DNA of 64,000 nt from Sulfitobacter sp. HGT1. Its GTDB lineage: Bacteria > Pseudomonadota > Alphaproteobacteria > Rhodobacterales > Rhodobacteraceae. The notes under the pieces were generated by a model. That model was not told where the DNA came from, did not search any database, and saw nothing but the letters and a program-made list of their open reading frames with translations. Position 1 is the first letter of the stretch. Each line of letters begins with the position of its first letter. This document shows, one piece after another, positions 1-8,270 of the stretch. The stretch lies in the NCBI RefSeq assembly GCF_013282155.1, contig NZ_BLWI01000013.1:107602-171601 (forward strand). Reading direction: 5' to 3'. The position numbers were made by a program, and so were the translations under genes.

Positions 1-2
1 CC

Positions 3-233
3 CTTCTGCCAGCACCTCACCGGAAATTTCGCTCTGCCGCAAAAATGACGACCGCCATCAGTATGCCCGACCCGTCATTGCAGAAACGCTTGTTATCCAT
101 TTGCTATTTGGCGGAGAAAGTAGATGAGACTTTTTTAGATCGCCTACCTGCCCCTGTTGCCGACATCAAAAGCCGAGGTCTCACTGCGCCTTGGTCGACA
201 CTGTTTTCAACGAGCACGTGTCGGTGCGATTGA
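3..233 (+). other. Open frame running in from the left edge (unassigned)
   Basis: The frame is open from the window edge to a stop at 231-233; an ATG at 45 would give 62 residues. It could be the 3' end of a gene beginning outside the window or a chance frame. No motif is recognised, and the low-complexity C-terminus argues against a conserved protein end. Confidence 0.15.
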
Positions 234-262
234 GCTTGCGCTGCGCGCTACCCAGTCAACAA

Positions 263-445
263 TCAGTCGATCCATTCTCTCACGTCGTACCCCTTTTCAG
301 TTAAGCTCGCCTTGACCAGACGCCTGATCATTTCGGGCCGCGACGGCTCATCATCTTCCTTCGATATGAGGTCATCTATCGCTGCAATTGTATTCGCGTG
401 AAGGCGAACGAGAATGCCAGTTGTATCTCTCTTCGGAGGTGCCAT
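263..445 (-). CDS. Ribbon-helix-helix (Arc/CopG-like) regulator
   Basis: A 60-residue protein beginning MAPPKRDTTG. A short beta-strand-like stretch (GILVRLHANT) is followed by two predicted helices (IAAIDDLISK and PSRPEMIRRLVKASL), the usual layout of ribbon-helix-helix DNA-binding dimers. The longer frame would need a TTG at 475; the ATG at 445 is preferred because a GGGA element lies about 7 nt upstream. The gene is divergent from the operon starting at 636, and two ATTGCAAT palindromes lie between them, so it may repress both directions. An antitoxin role is possible in this family, but no toxin-like partner is obvious on its own strand. Confidence 0.6.
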   Translation of the reverse strand: MAPPKRDTTGILVRLHANTIAAIDDLISKEDDEPSRPEMIRRLVKASLTEKGYDVREWID

Positions 446-536
446 TAAGTTTCCCAGTTTCTGCTGTGATTTCAATATCGGTATCAGAAAGAGTTGTCCC
501 TCTGCTACATTTTTTAGCTCGGCCTATATATTCTTT

Positions 537-570
537 ATTGCAATTGCGATATTGATATCTATATTGCAAT
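537..570. promoter_or_regulatory. Paired ATTGCAAT palindromes, candidate operator
   Basis: Two identical 8-bp palindromes, ATTGCAAT at 537-544 and 563-570, are centred 26 bp apart in the divergent region between the ribbon-helix-helix gene and the operon starting at 636. Equal half-sites about two and a half helical turns apart suit cooperative binding of a small dimeric repressor. The protein-site pairing is inferred. Confidence 0.4.
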
Positions 571-635
571 CAAGGCGATGACAGAGTTGCAGCTTCGTCA
601 CCGCCTTGACCACACTGATCTGTGAGGAGATCCGC

Positions 636-1124
636 ATGACTGACACCATTTGTACCATGCTTCTCGGCTGCCCCGTACCCCAAAATTCTGACCTGACTGC
701 AGAGCAGTCAATCGACACTTTCGAAGCTCTTTGCGATGCGCTGTTTCGCGCTTTCCGCGCCGACTACCAGTACTTCTGCGCCCAGACTTCGGCGGGACGT
801 ATCGAACGTCATGCTGATGCCTACGCCGCTTGGCACACCGTACATGTTTCTTTGTCCGCTGTTGCGCGGATCACGTCTTTGATGCCAGCGCTTGAGACAG
901 CCGTAGACCAGCTTTCGAACGTGTTTGTCATGCGCCTGACAAAGACAAAGCGCCATACCGTCGACAGCGCGGCCCTCGTCCGGGAAGCAGGCCGCCTGCG
1001 GTCGGAACGCGGACAGGATGACCGCCTTGCCGATCTGCTGATGCAAGCGGGCAGCTATGTGCAGTACAGTCATGATCCCGGTTATCCGATCCCGGACATC
1101 AACGACCTGCTCGACGAAGCCTGA
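636..1124 (+). CDS. Hypothetical helical protein, first gene of accessory operon
   Basis: A 162-residue protein not recognised as any family. The ATG at 636 is chosen because GAGGAG lies 5 to 10 nt upstream; the longer frame would need a TTG at 606. The sequence is soluble and largely helical, without signal peptide or membrane segment, and ends in an acidic tail (DINDLLDEA). It is followed after 11 nt by a second unknown gene and then by the zinc-cluster/GIY-YIG and AAA-protease genes, all on the plus strand with small gaps, so co-transcription is likely. A substrate, adaptor or accessory role for the protease is speculation. Confidence 0.55.
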   Translation: MTDTICTMLLGCPVPQNSDLTAEQSIDTFEALCDALFRAFRADYQYFCAQTSAGRIERHADAYAAWHTVHVSLSAVARITSLMPALETAVDQLSNVFVMRLTKTKRHTVDSAALVREAGRLRSERGQDDRLADLLMQAGSYVQYSHDPGYPIPDINDLLDEA

Positions 1125-1135
1125 GACAAGGTTGC

Positions 1136-1690
1136 ATGAATTGCGTCAAAGCGACGGCGGCCATTGCGACGCTGTCGGCTGCGACCGCGTTCTATTCTCC
1201 GCCCAAAACAAAGGCCTGTCTCATGATGGTGTATCCTGACCCCAGATCTTCCGAACCTATTTATGATGTTGATGTCGCTCTCGACGCAATCATCTCCATG
1301 ATGGCCGAGGCCCATCGCATCGACATGGACCTGTCTGGTGCAGACTTCGACCCGGCATTATCCGGTCTTCGGGACGAGGCGGAGCAGCTGTGGCACGTTG
1401 TTGCATCCCGCCTGTGGCATCTTGCCCGCCAACCACTGATCCCGGTTCCGTTCGCGGCAGCTGCACGGCACCTATTTGCGCTCCAGCGGTCAGATGGCAC
1501 TGATTCCGAACAGGATCGCCAACATCTCGCCGACCTCGCATCGTTAGCAAGATCAATGGCAATTCCGGGGTCTACCCGTGCGCGCATTGCACACGCCTCT
1601 TTTATGATGTCACGCGCCTTTCTTCCACCGACCCCTTTCGACCCTATCGACACCCCCCCTTTTTCAGCCTCTCCAACCCAAGGATTTTGA
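1136..1690 (+). CDS. Hypothetical protein, second gene of accessory operon
   Basis: A 184-residue protein with no recognised family. The ATG at 1136 follows an ACAAGG element; an internal ATG at 1223 would remove a 29-residue alanine-rich N-terminus that looks like a weak signal or spurious extension. The core (about residues 40-165) is helical and rich in Ala, Leu and Arg, and the C-terminus is Pro-rich. Its TGA stop overlaps the TTG start of the next gene, which suggests translational coupling. Confidence 0.5.
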   Translation: MNCVKATAAIATLSAATAFYSPPKTKACLMMVYPDPRSSEPIYDVDVALDAIISMMAEAHRIDMDLSGADFDPALSGLRDEAEQLWHVVASRLWHLARQPLIPVPFAAAARHLFALQRSDGTDSEQDRQHLADLASLARSMAIPGSTRARIAHASFMMSRAFLPPTPFDPIDTPPFSASPTQGF

Positions 1691-2643
1691 TATTCAGCAC
1701 CTTTTCTTCACCTTACGCCCGCTTCAACTTTCGCATTGGTGATGACCGAATTCCGGTCCACGGCCCACTAAAACGCGACGACGTGCGCGCCGCAGCACTC
1801 GCGAAAGGCTTCGATGCCATCGCCGTCGTAGTGGACCGAAGTCGCCTGATCATCCGTTGCCACACTTGCGGTCAACACCAGGTGAAACGCGCAAGCGTGA
1901 TCTCAAACAATCAACCAGAATGCCCCCACTGCATTCGAAATCGCCGCATTGCCGCGGCAGCCCGCATCGGCGTCTCGTTCGTCCGCCATTCGCAAAAAAG
2001 TCAGCGTCACGGCCACTTTGTCCTGCCCTGCGGTCACGAGATTCACCGGCAGTATTACCGCGTGGAGAGCGCCGCACGTGGCGACCACGCCCTTGGATGC
2101 GATATCTGTCGCGAGAACCGATACGCCGCACAATCTCTACGCTTTGGCTGGACGTTGTCCGGCGCGGCACATAGCGGCAGACAAGGGTATCGTCGCTATC
2201 GGCACACCTGCGGCCACGGCCAGGATATCATGGTCGGCAACATACTATGGGGTGACTGTGCCTGCGCCGGATGCAGCCCGGGCCGGACATCGCGCCCGTC
2301 CCATATTTACATGTTTCGCATCCACCTGCCGGGGCTTCCGGTCCTCAAACTCGGCTACAGCGCGCGCCCAGCGAAGCGATTGCGACATCAGCTCGGGATC
2401 GCAAAAACTGTCAAGACAGAGGTCATCCGAGCGATCCGCCTTCCCACAGGTCACGTAGCGCGCTCAGAAGAGACGCAATGCCACACCATCCTCAAGCGGG
2501 ACCACCCGGAGTGGCTGGTCCCGAAGTCAGCGTATGGCGACGCGATCAATACCGTCTCTGAGATTTACTACCCCATTGCCGAGGCTCGGATGCACGCTCT
2601 GCTCGACGACATCGATGCAAGGCATGCGGAACGATCAGCCTGA
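1687..2643 (+). CDS. Zinc-cluster protein with C-terminal GIY-YIG-like (T5orf172/MUG113) domain
   Basis: A 318-residue protein. The N-terminal two thirds carry three Cys/His clusters: C58/C61 with C79/C82, C115/H117 with C138/C141, and C175/H177 with C191/C193/C196, like repeated zinc ribbons. From about residue 206 the pattern YMF...LKLGYS...R...L, then SEE...H...HPEW, matches GIY-YIG-related T5orf172/MUG113 domains, where Tyr, Lys, Arg and Glu form the active site. This suggests a nucleic-acid-binding nuclease, but activity is not proven. The start is a TTG overlapping the previous stop, with AAGGA just upstream at tight spacing. It sits directly before the AAA-protease gene. I know of no characterised system with this pairing. 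Confidence 0.65.
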   Translation: MIFSTFSSPYARFNFRIGDDRIPVHGPLKRDDVRAAALAKGFDAIAVVVDRSRLIIRCHTCGQHQVKRASVISNNQPECPHCIRNRRIAAAARIGVSFVRHSQKSQRHGHFVLPCGHEIHRQYYRVESAARGDHALGCDICRENRYAAQSLRFGWTLSGAAHSGRQGYRRYRHTCGHGQDIMVGNILWGDCACAGCSPGRTSRPSHIYMFRIHLPGLPVLKLGYSARPAKRLRHQLGIAKTVKTEVIRAIRLPTGHVARSEETQCHTILKRDHPEWLVPKSAYGDAINTVSEIYYPIAEARMHALLDDIDARHAERSA

Positions 2644-2677
2644 ACATTTCCCAAATTCTTTATTCCTGAGGCATCCT

Positions 2678-4837
2678 ATGCAAGCCAATCCCACAGCCTA
2701 CACCAAACAGCTCACCCACGACCTGCTCCGCCGCATCCTCGAACAGTACAACGAGCACTACAACGGGTTTTCCGCCGTATCCACGGATGACGCCGAGGCA
2801 GATGCTGATGAACTACATGATAATGTTGAGGGCCACGGCACGTCGACAGCCCATGATCAGAAGCCAGCTGAGGCCGCGAAGTTTCTATCGGAAACGGAGA
2901 GCTATCGAACCCGCGACGCAGACCGGGCGGGAACACAGCGCGCCGCACGGGTTCCCCTTGCCAGAATGCTTCTGGCAGCCCGCTTCGCCGCCTGTTTTGA
3001 CACCCCTGCGCAACTGCTTAACTTAGCGGCACCCCAGTCCCTGACCTGCTTGGAGCTCCCGCATCGCGCGGAACGTCAGCGCGCGTGGGACGACCTGCCA
3101 AACGTCTTGGTTCATCTCGGCCACCTGGCCTCGCCTCACCGCAAATCCTTGTCTTCGGTGCAAGCCATCGTCTTAGGATACCGCGGCAAGACACAATCTG
3201 ATCAGGAACGGGCGCTGAAGGATTTCGAAGATGGCCTGGAGACTGCGATTGAATGCGGCCGAAGCATCGTCGCACTTGTGCCAGGGCGCAGCTATCTTTC
3301 GGAGCACATGCAACCGCTCGTCACCCGCTCCATCACGCTGCCGCCACTCTGCCGGACCATGGTCATTGAGATCCTGCGGCACACCCATGCCTTGGGCGAC
3401 GACATCACCGGGGCCGCTTTGCGGGATCTCATGCCTTCGGATACGGCACTGGCAAAGATGCCGTTGCCGCTCTTGCACACCGCGTTTCACGGCGAGACCG
3501 CGCAAAAGGTTCTGAGCCGATTGTCCAAACTCTCAGACGCATCGGTGGCCGCGCCTCCGTCAAACCGGATGACCCTGCAACAGATCCACCTGCCACTGAC
3601 AGCTGCCACTTTTTGCGACGGGGTGCTGACAGATCTACAAGACTGGCAGATCGGTAAGGTATCGTGGTCCGAGGTGCCCTGCTCCGCCCTCCTCTACGGG
3701 CCGCCCGGCAACGGCAAGACAAGCCTCGCCGCAGCCCTCGCCGGATCGGCAGGCATCCCGCTGGTCTCCACCAGTTATGCCGACTGCCAGCGGGCGGGAC
3801 ATCAGGGCGATTTTCTGAGGGTTCTCTCAGACAAGGTGACAGAAGCAATCAGCTCTGCACCTTGCGTGTTCTTTCTCGATGAACTGGATTCATTTGGGCT
3901 TCGCAATAAACCAACCCGCAATTCTGACTACATTGTCGGCGTCGTGAACGGGCTGCTGGAACATCTGTCACGGCTCAATGACACGCCTGGCGTCATTGTC
4001 ATCGGTGCCACCAACCATCCGCATCTCGTCGATCCAGCCATCTTGCGCCCCGGGCGCTTCGACGCCAAAATCCACCTAGGCAACCCCGATTGCGCAGGCA
4101 TTCTGCGTATCATGGAAATTGAGCTGGGTGCCAATGCCAAGGAACTTAGCGCAGCCGATATCGCAAGCCGCTTGCTCGGCGTATCAGGCGCTCAGGTCAG
4201 CGCTGTGATCCGCGACGCGCGCGAAAAAGCCCGACGCTCAGGCAACCCCATGCGGCCAGAGCACTTATCGTCTGCCGTCGATCACATTGCACCGCAAAGA
4301 CCTCCCGAGCTCCTGCGTCGTATTGCGATCCACGAAGCGGGGCATGCCGTAGTCGGGCACCGGCTGGGCCTGCCGCCTCCTCGTCATCTGCAGCTGACGG
4401 CTTTTGGCGGCGAATATGGATACGCTATTCCGGACACATTGACGGAGCGGACAGCGCAAGACCATCTGGCGACTTTACTGGGCGGGCGCACCGCCGAGAT
4501 TGTCCTGCTCGGAAACTGCTCCAGCGGAGCGGATAGCGATCTGGCAGAAGCCACACAACTGGCGTTCAGTATGCGTTATCGCTGGGGCATGCGGCACAAC
4601 ACAATGATCTCGATCTCACAAGACGCCGGACTTTTACCAAACCTGCCATCCACTGCTGTGCAAAAGCTGAACGCCGACTTACGACGCGCCGGTACGGTTT
4701 CCAAGAAGATCATTAAGGATAATAGGGCTTTGGTTCATCGCGTAGCCGACGGTCTGTTGCAGGAAACCGAGTTGAACGGCAAGGACTTGCTACGCATTCT
4801 GCACTCGGGCCCAAGATCCGTCGATAGCGGAGCATAG
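2678..4837 (+). CDS. Soluble AAA+ ATPase fused to M41 (FtsH-type) zinc metalloprotease
   Basis: A 719-residue protein. Residues 1-300 are an unrecognised, mostly helical N-terminal region. An AAA+ module follows with Walker A GPPGNGKT (341-348), Walker B FLDELDS (D401, E402), the sensor segment GATNHP and the RPGRFD second-region-of-homology motif. The C-terminal M41 peptidase has the zinc motif HEAGH (H552, E553, H556) and a probable third ligand, D621, in SSGADSDL. In FtsH this architecture unfolds and degrades proteins. FtsH is membrane-anchored; no transmembrane segment is seen here, so the enzyme should be cytosolic with its own substrate-selection domain. The ATG at 2678 is chosen from GAGG 7 nt upstream; longer forms overlap the previous gene. 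Confidence 0.85.
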   Translation: MQANPTAYTKQLTHDLLRRILEQYNEHYNGFSAVSTDDAEADADELHDNVEGHGTSTAHDQKPAEAAKFLSETESYRTRDADRAGTQRAARVPLARMLLAARFAACFDTPAQLLNLAAPQSLTCLELPHRAERQRAWDDLPNVLVHLGHLASPHRKSLSSVQAIVLGYRGKTQSDQERALKDFEDGLETAIECGRSIVALVPGRSYLSEHMQPLVTRSITLPPLCRTMVIEILRHTHALGDDITGAALRDLMPSDTALAKMPLPLLHTAFHGETAQKVLSRLSKLSDASVAAPPSNRMTLQQIHLPLTAATFCDGVLTDLQDWQIGKVSWSEVPCSALLYGPPGNGKTSLAAALAGSAGIPLVSTSYADCQRAGHQGDFLRVLSDKVTEAISSAPCVFFLDELDSFGLRNKPTRNSDYIVGVVNGLLEHLSRLNDTPGVIVIGATNHPHLVDPAILRPGRFDAKIHLGNPDCAGILRIMEIELGANAKELSAADIASRLLGVSGAQVSAVIRDAREKARRSGNPMRPEHLSSAVDHIAPQRPPELLRRIAIHEAGHAVVGHRLGLPPPRHLQLTAFGGEYGYAIPDTLTERTAQDHLATLLGGRTAEIVLLGNCSSGADSDLAEATQLAFSMRYRWGMRHNTMISISQDAGLLPNLPSTAVQKLNADLRRAGTVSKKIIKDNRALVHRVADGLLQETELNGKDLLRILHSGPRSVDSGA

Positions 4838-4846
4838 AGGGCCCCC

Positions 4847-4892
4847 CTGACCTCAGCACGCACATCAGCGCTGAGGTGCGTGCTGAGGTCAG
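4847..4892. terminator. Long perfect hairpin downstream of the AAA-protease gene
   Basis: Two 17-nt arms, 4847-4863 and 4876-4892, are perfect reverse complements around a 12-nt loop that itself contains CAGCGCTG. The hairpin begins 10 nt after the protease stop codon. There is no U-tract, so it may be a processing or mRNA-stability element or a protein-binding dyad instead of a simple terminator. A second 7-bp hairpin (GGTAGTG/CACTACC) follows at 4912-4932. Confidence 0.5.
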
Positions 4893-5333
4893 TGCTTGGC
4901 TCACCGGCACGGGTAGTGCTCAGATCACTACCAGGGTCAGTGATGATAGCAGTGCGCAGAAATCCCGCCAGGGGGTCACGACAGACCCTCGCTCAGCGCG
5001 GCGGCAGGGCACGCTGGATATGCCGCGCCGAAGATGGTCGTGGCTTTACTTCCAAACCCCAACCCTCCCATCTCTCCGGATCAGCATCGTGCGTCAGGAC
5101 GGTTGTCAGAAAAGTCACCGCAGCGCAGAGCGGCGGGGAGCGCGGCGCTTCCGATGCTCCGGGTCCAATCTTCCATCTTTGTCTCCGATGGCAACCGAAA
5201 CACCCGGGTCGCGTCCGGCGCGCGCGGGTCCTTACCAAACAACCCCCTGCTTCGAAGCCGTGAACAGTTGAGGTAGAAAACCTGTCTCGGTCAGGCCGGA
5301 CGGATCGGTAAGAGGGGTAGACCAGGCTGAAAC
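4893..5333. other. Intergenic DNA without a supported gene
   Basis: Apart from the hairpin at 4912-4932, nothing coding is supported. Overlapping open frames on both strands (for example 4876-5271 plus and 4993-5370 minus) have low-complexity, Arg/Pro/Ser-rich translations and no credible ribosome binding sites. The composition changes from GC-rich here to AT-rich after about 5340. Confidence 0.5.
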
Positions 5334-5647
5334 TGTCACAGATTTTTTGTAATTCAGAAGGCTGTGACATGACTATTAAATGAAAACAATGAGTTAGCTT
5401 GTGTCACGTGTCACACCCGAATGAGTGTCCTTGTGTGTGTGTGCGTGCGCATGTGTGTGCGTACGTTAATACATTTATATAAATTCTGTGACATAGATAG
5501 ATAAAGAGATATATCTTAGTTAAATCAATGGCTTACGAGTGTCACTTAACGTGTGACACATGCCGAATTCTGTTACACGATTGAATTCATTGAATAAAAG
5601 CGATATTTCTCTGGAAATAGCGACGAAAAGACCGATTGTCTGTGACA
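5334..5647. repeat. Array of TGTGACA/TGTCACA heptamers (iteron- or operator-like)
   Basis: The heptamer or a one-mismatch form occurs at 5334 (TGTCACA), 5363 (TGTGACA), 5402 (TGTCACG), 5409 (TGTCACA), 5487 (TGTGACA), 5540 (TGTCACT), 5552 (TGTGACA), 5571 (TGTTACA) and 5641 (TGTGACA), in both orientations; another lies at 6027. Between the copies are a 35-bp alternating purine/pyrimidine GT tract (5432-5466) and AT-rich DNA (5467-5540). Such clustering beside an AT-rich stretch resembles replication-origin iterons or a multi-site operator. No initiator gene is recognised next to it. Confidence 0.5.
5432..5466. repeat. 35-bp alternating purine-pyrimidine (GT/GC) tract
   Basis: Strict pyrimidine-purine alternation runs through 35 positions, mainly TG steps with some CG and CA. 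Such tracts can adopt Z-DNA under negative supercoiling. It lies inside the heptamer array and directly precedes an AT-rich stretch that could melt. Confidence 0.5.
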
Positions 5648-6138
5648 AAACTCGCCCACGAAGGCAGAAAAGCGATCGCGAATTGCACCGCAGGGACGTT
5701 TTCTAAGGGGATTGCGAGCCCATCGGAAATTCTTTAATCAGTCCCGTCCGCCACACACGGCGCTCAATCACGCGCGGTCCCCTATTCGATCCTGTGATCG
5801 ATCTTGCCGATGCTCCCGGAATGACAGGCACTTTAGACTTTCCGCGAAAAACTATTTCCTACAGGCATGGCGTGGCAGTCCACATGCGCCACGTTTTCCC
5901 GAAACCTCAGCACAAAACTGCACTTTTCTGGGAAACCCTGCTCTCATCAGGCCTGATCCAAGCCGTATATGTGGATAACATCCCCGGACCCGTATCAACG
6001 GCCCCTTTCGGCGCATAACTTTTTGGTGTCACACTAGGAAGGATAACTCATGACGAACACCACGCCCTCTCACGAAGCCGTAGCAATGGTAAGGGACTGT
6101 CTCTGCAAGCTGGCCTACTCCCCTGCTTTCAACGTTGG
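5648..6138. other. Intergenic DNA without a supported gene
   Basis: No convincing coding region is seen. An open frame at 5794-6018 (plus, 74 residues, GTG start) has moderately protein-like content but no ribosome binding site or recognised motif. One further TGTCACA copy sits at 6027-6033. Confidence 0.4.
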
Positions 6139-6484
6139 GTCATCGGATTTGCCGTTTGGGCCTACCACCGTTTCGCCCTCAGCCTGCGGGACGTTGAGGA
6201 TTTGTTGGCAGCACGCAGCATTACGGTCAGCCATCAGACGATCCGAGATTGGGTAGCGGAATTTGGAACACCAATTGCGGCCAAGATCCGACGTAATCGA
6301 CCTCAGCCCGCCGACAAGTGGCACCCGGGACGAAGTTGTGATCCCGATCCGCGGGAAGAAGCACTGGCTCTGGCGTGCGGTCGATGGCAACGGATACACG
6401 CTCGAAATCCTTGTGCATTCGCGCCGAACACGAACAGAGGCCCATAGCCTCTGGGTTGGCTGCGTAGGTGAATTCGTGGTCTGA
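6139..6484 (+). pseudogene. IS6-family transposase remnant (frameshifted, truncated)
   Basis: The first part reads FAVWAYHRFALSLRDVEDLL followed by a helix-turn-helix-like stretch and PADKWH, as in IS6/IS26-type transposases. Their usual continuation, DEVVIPIRGKKHWLWRAVDG, is present but in another frame: an extra G near 6325-6329 after TGGCAC causes a +1 shift. After SRRTRTEAHSLW the similarity ends, so the catalytic C-terminal half is missing and the N-terminus is also incomplete. No terminal inverted repeats were identified. The element is dead. Confidence 0.75.
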
Positions 6485-6552
6485 TGCTACCGCATCAGTT
6501 CCATATCAAAGCGTTGGGACATAACCTGACAAAGCCCTGAGGCACCTAGAAA

Positions 6553-7947
6553 CTAGATCACAAACGCGTAGATCAATACCCACGCCGACAACGCGACACC
6601 ACAGATCAGCGTATATGCACCGTTCCAGACCAGCCCCACACGAAGCGCACTGATCCCAGCGAATGAACCAATAAGCAGCGTGGTTGCCGTGAAAGGCGAA
6701 CTTGCGCCGCTCAGCGCCCACCCCGCCGTCAGTGCAACCACAAGCGCCGTGGGTTGCACACCCAGACTGGCCGCGTCAGGTATCAAAGGTGCGATCAGCG
6801 TAACGGCAAGGATCGGGTTCATGCCAATCTGACCCGCCAGCGGAATAATCCAAACAAAGGCAACCAAGATGATCCAAGGCGGCACCGTTGAAAGATCCAA
6901 CCCTGCTTTGAGCATCAAAGGCCCCAACAACTGCGAACCGACAGTGCCAATATAGCCGGCCATCATCAGCAAAATCAGCTCACCACGATATCCGGGTAGT
7001 TCCACTAGAACATAGCTTTTGATTTGGGCCCCGGCACTGGCAAACGGGGCATCAGACCAGTGCTGGATCAGCATCCAGACCAAGGCGATAGAGGGCACCA
7101 AAACGGCCACCAAACCAACGATCCGCGCATCCGAAACTTCGTGCAAACTGACAACGCCGACCACCAGAACCGTCAAAAGCGCGAGCAACGGTAACATCGT
7201 AGACCAGGTTCCGGTCGGCTCTGTTCGGGTTGGCGTTACCGCCAAATGCGGCTTGAATACAGTATCCAGACCCCAGCCGATGCCAGCCAGAATGAATGCC
7301 GTCATGAGCCCCGGGACCAAGACCTGCGTCCATGTGGTATTCGGAATGACACTTATGGTAATTGCCATCGCAAACGAAAGCGGTGACCACGGTAAAGATG
7401 AGACAAAGCCACGTTGGATGGCCAGCAACATCCGCCTGATACGATGCCCGCGAATTTCGGCATCGGGTTCACTTTTCGCATTTGCCATCGCCAATGTACC
7501 CAGAAGTTGAATGGAACCATAGTTCAGCAACAAGGCGAATGCTTGCCCCCCAAGCGTCAGCGCGGCATAGCGACGGCCCGGCTTTTGCTCGGCCAGAAAG
7601 GTTCCTGCCCGTTGGATAGCAGGAGACGTCTGGGCAACAGTTCTGAGCGTCGAAAGCGCCGCAAAAAACGCACCGATAAACGCAGCCGTACTCAGGCCTT
7701 TTACGACAATATCAAGCCAGTCACGGTTCGTGGCCGCCAGCGCAATACTCAAAATCAGCCCCACCAGAACGAAAGCCTTGCGCGACAATCGCACCTGAGA
7801 TGTCAGGATCGCGACCAAACTCAGAACGAGAACCAGCTTGAGAGGTTCACTCCACTTGGCCACCCCCCATTCATTGCAGATCACAAGCACCGTCATCGCG
7901 CAAAGAAGAAGCCCTGAAGCTTTGTCGGCAAATGCGCGTGCTTTCAT
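6553..7947 (-). CDS. Polytopic inner-membrane permease, substrate unknown
   Basis: A 464-residue, very hydrophobic protein with about 11 to 13 predicted membrane segments. Two polar Ser/Pro motifs, SLPWSPLSF near the middle and SGASSPFTAT near the C-terminus, sit in pseudo-repeated positions, as in ion-transporter-superfamily and DctM-like carriers with re-entrant loops. Transport of an anion or organic acid is therefore inferred, not shown. The ATG at 7947 gives an N-terminus leading directly into the first membrane helix; the open frame extends 64 codons further upstream without a good ribosome binding site. It is monocistronic, flanked by the IS6 remnant and the RTX gene. Confidence 0.7.
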   Translation of the reverse strand: MKARAFADKASGLLLCAMTVLVICNEWGVAKWSEPLKLVLVLSLVAILTSQVRLSRKAFVLVGLILSIALAATNRDWLDIVVKGLSTAAFIGAFFAALSTLRTVAQTSPAIQRAGTFLAEQKPGRRYAALTLGGQAFALLLNYGSIQLLGTLAMANAKSEPDAEIRGHRIRRMLLAIQRGFVSSLPWSPLSFAMAITISVIPNTTWTQVLVPGLMTAFILAGIGWGLDTVFKPHLAVTPTRTEPTGTWSTMLPLLALLTVLVVGVVSLHEVSDARIVGLVAVLVPSIALVWMLIQHWSDAPFASAGAQIKSYVLVELPGYRGELILLMMAGYIGTVGSQLLGPLMLKAGLDLSTVPPWIILVAFVWIIPLAGQIGMNPILAVTLIAPLIPDAASLGVQPTALVVALTAGWALSGASSPFTATTLLIGSFAGISALRVGLVWNGAYTLICGVALSAWVLIYAFVI

Positions 7948-8270
7948 AATCGTCTCTATTGCTTGATCAAAGGGCTTCCGAGCCGCTACCGTTTCAGGGG
8001 CAGTGAGGGAATTCACTAAGATGATCTTAGACCAGTGTCTGGACCCAGTGCCAATATCCGATTGAACGATGATCGCTGACACGTTTCGTGACGCTGCTTT
8101 TTTCTTGCACTTGGCCAATGGGGGGCTTTCGGCGCGCACTTCTCAATCAGGGATTTTATCCCTGGGAACCGAAGTGTCGCCCATCAAGTCATCGATAAAC
8201 AGGGTGTTGTTGCAGAGATCATCTGCAGATCGAATCCGGCCCTACCCGAAATGAAATTCAGGTGATGCGT
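7948..8270. other. Intergenic region between permease start and RTX gene end
   Basis: This region should contain the permease promoter (transcribed leftward) and the 3' end of the RTX transcript. The only open frame, 8069-8254 plus, has no recognisable motif or ribosome binding site. No clear terminator hairpin was found. Confidence 0.4.

Noticed and set aside
5334..5647. Reading the TGTGA/TCACA motifs as CRP/FNR sites
   Set aside because: The copies are not arranged as TGTGA-N6-TCACA dyads and there is no adjacent regulated gene; an array is the better description.
6517..6525. GGACATAAC copy near the IS6 remnant, same as the dif-like arm
   Set aside because: No matching opposite arm is found at the right distance, and a 9-mer is expected by chance about once in two windows of this size.
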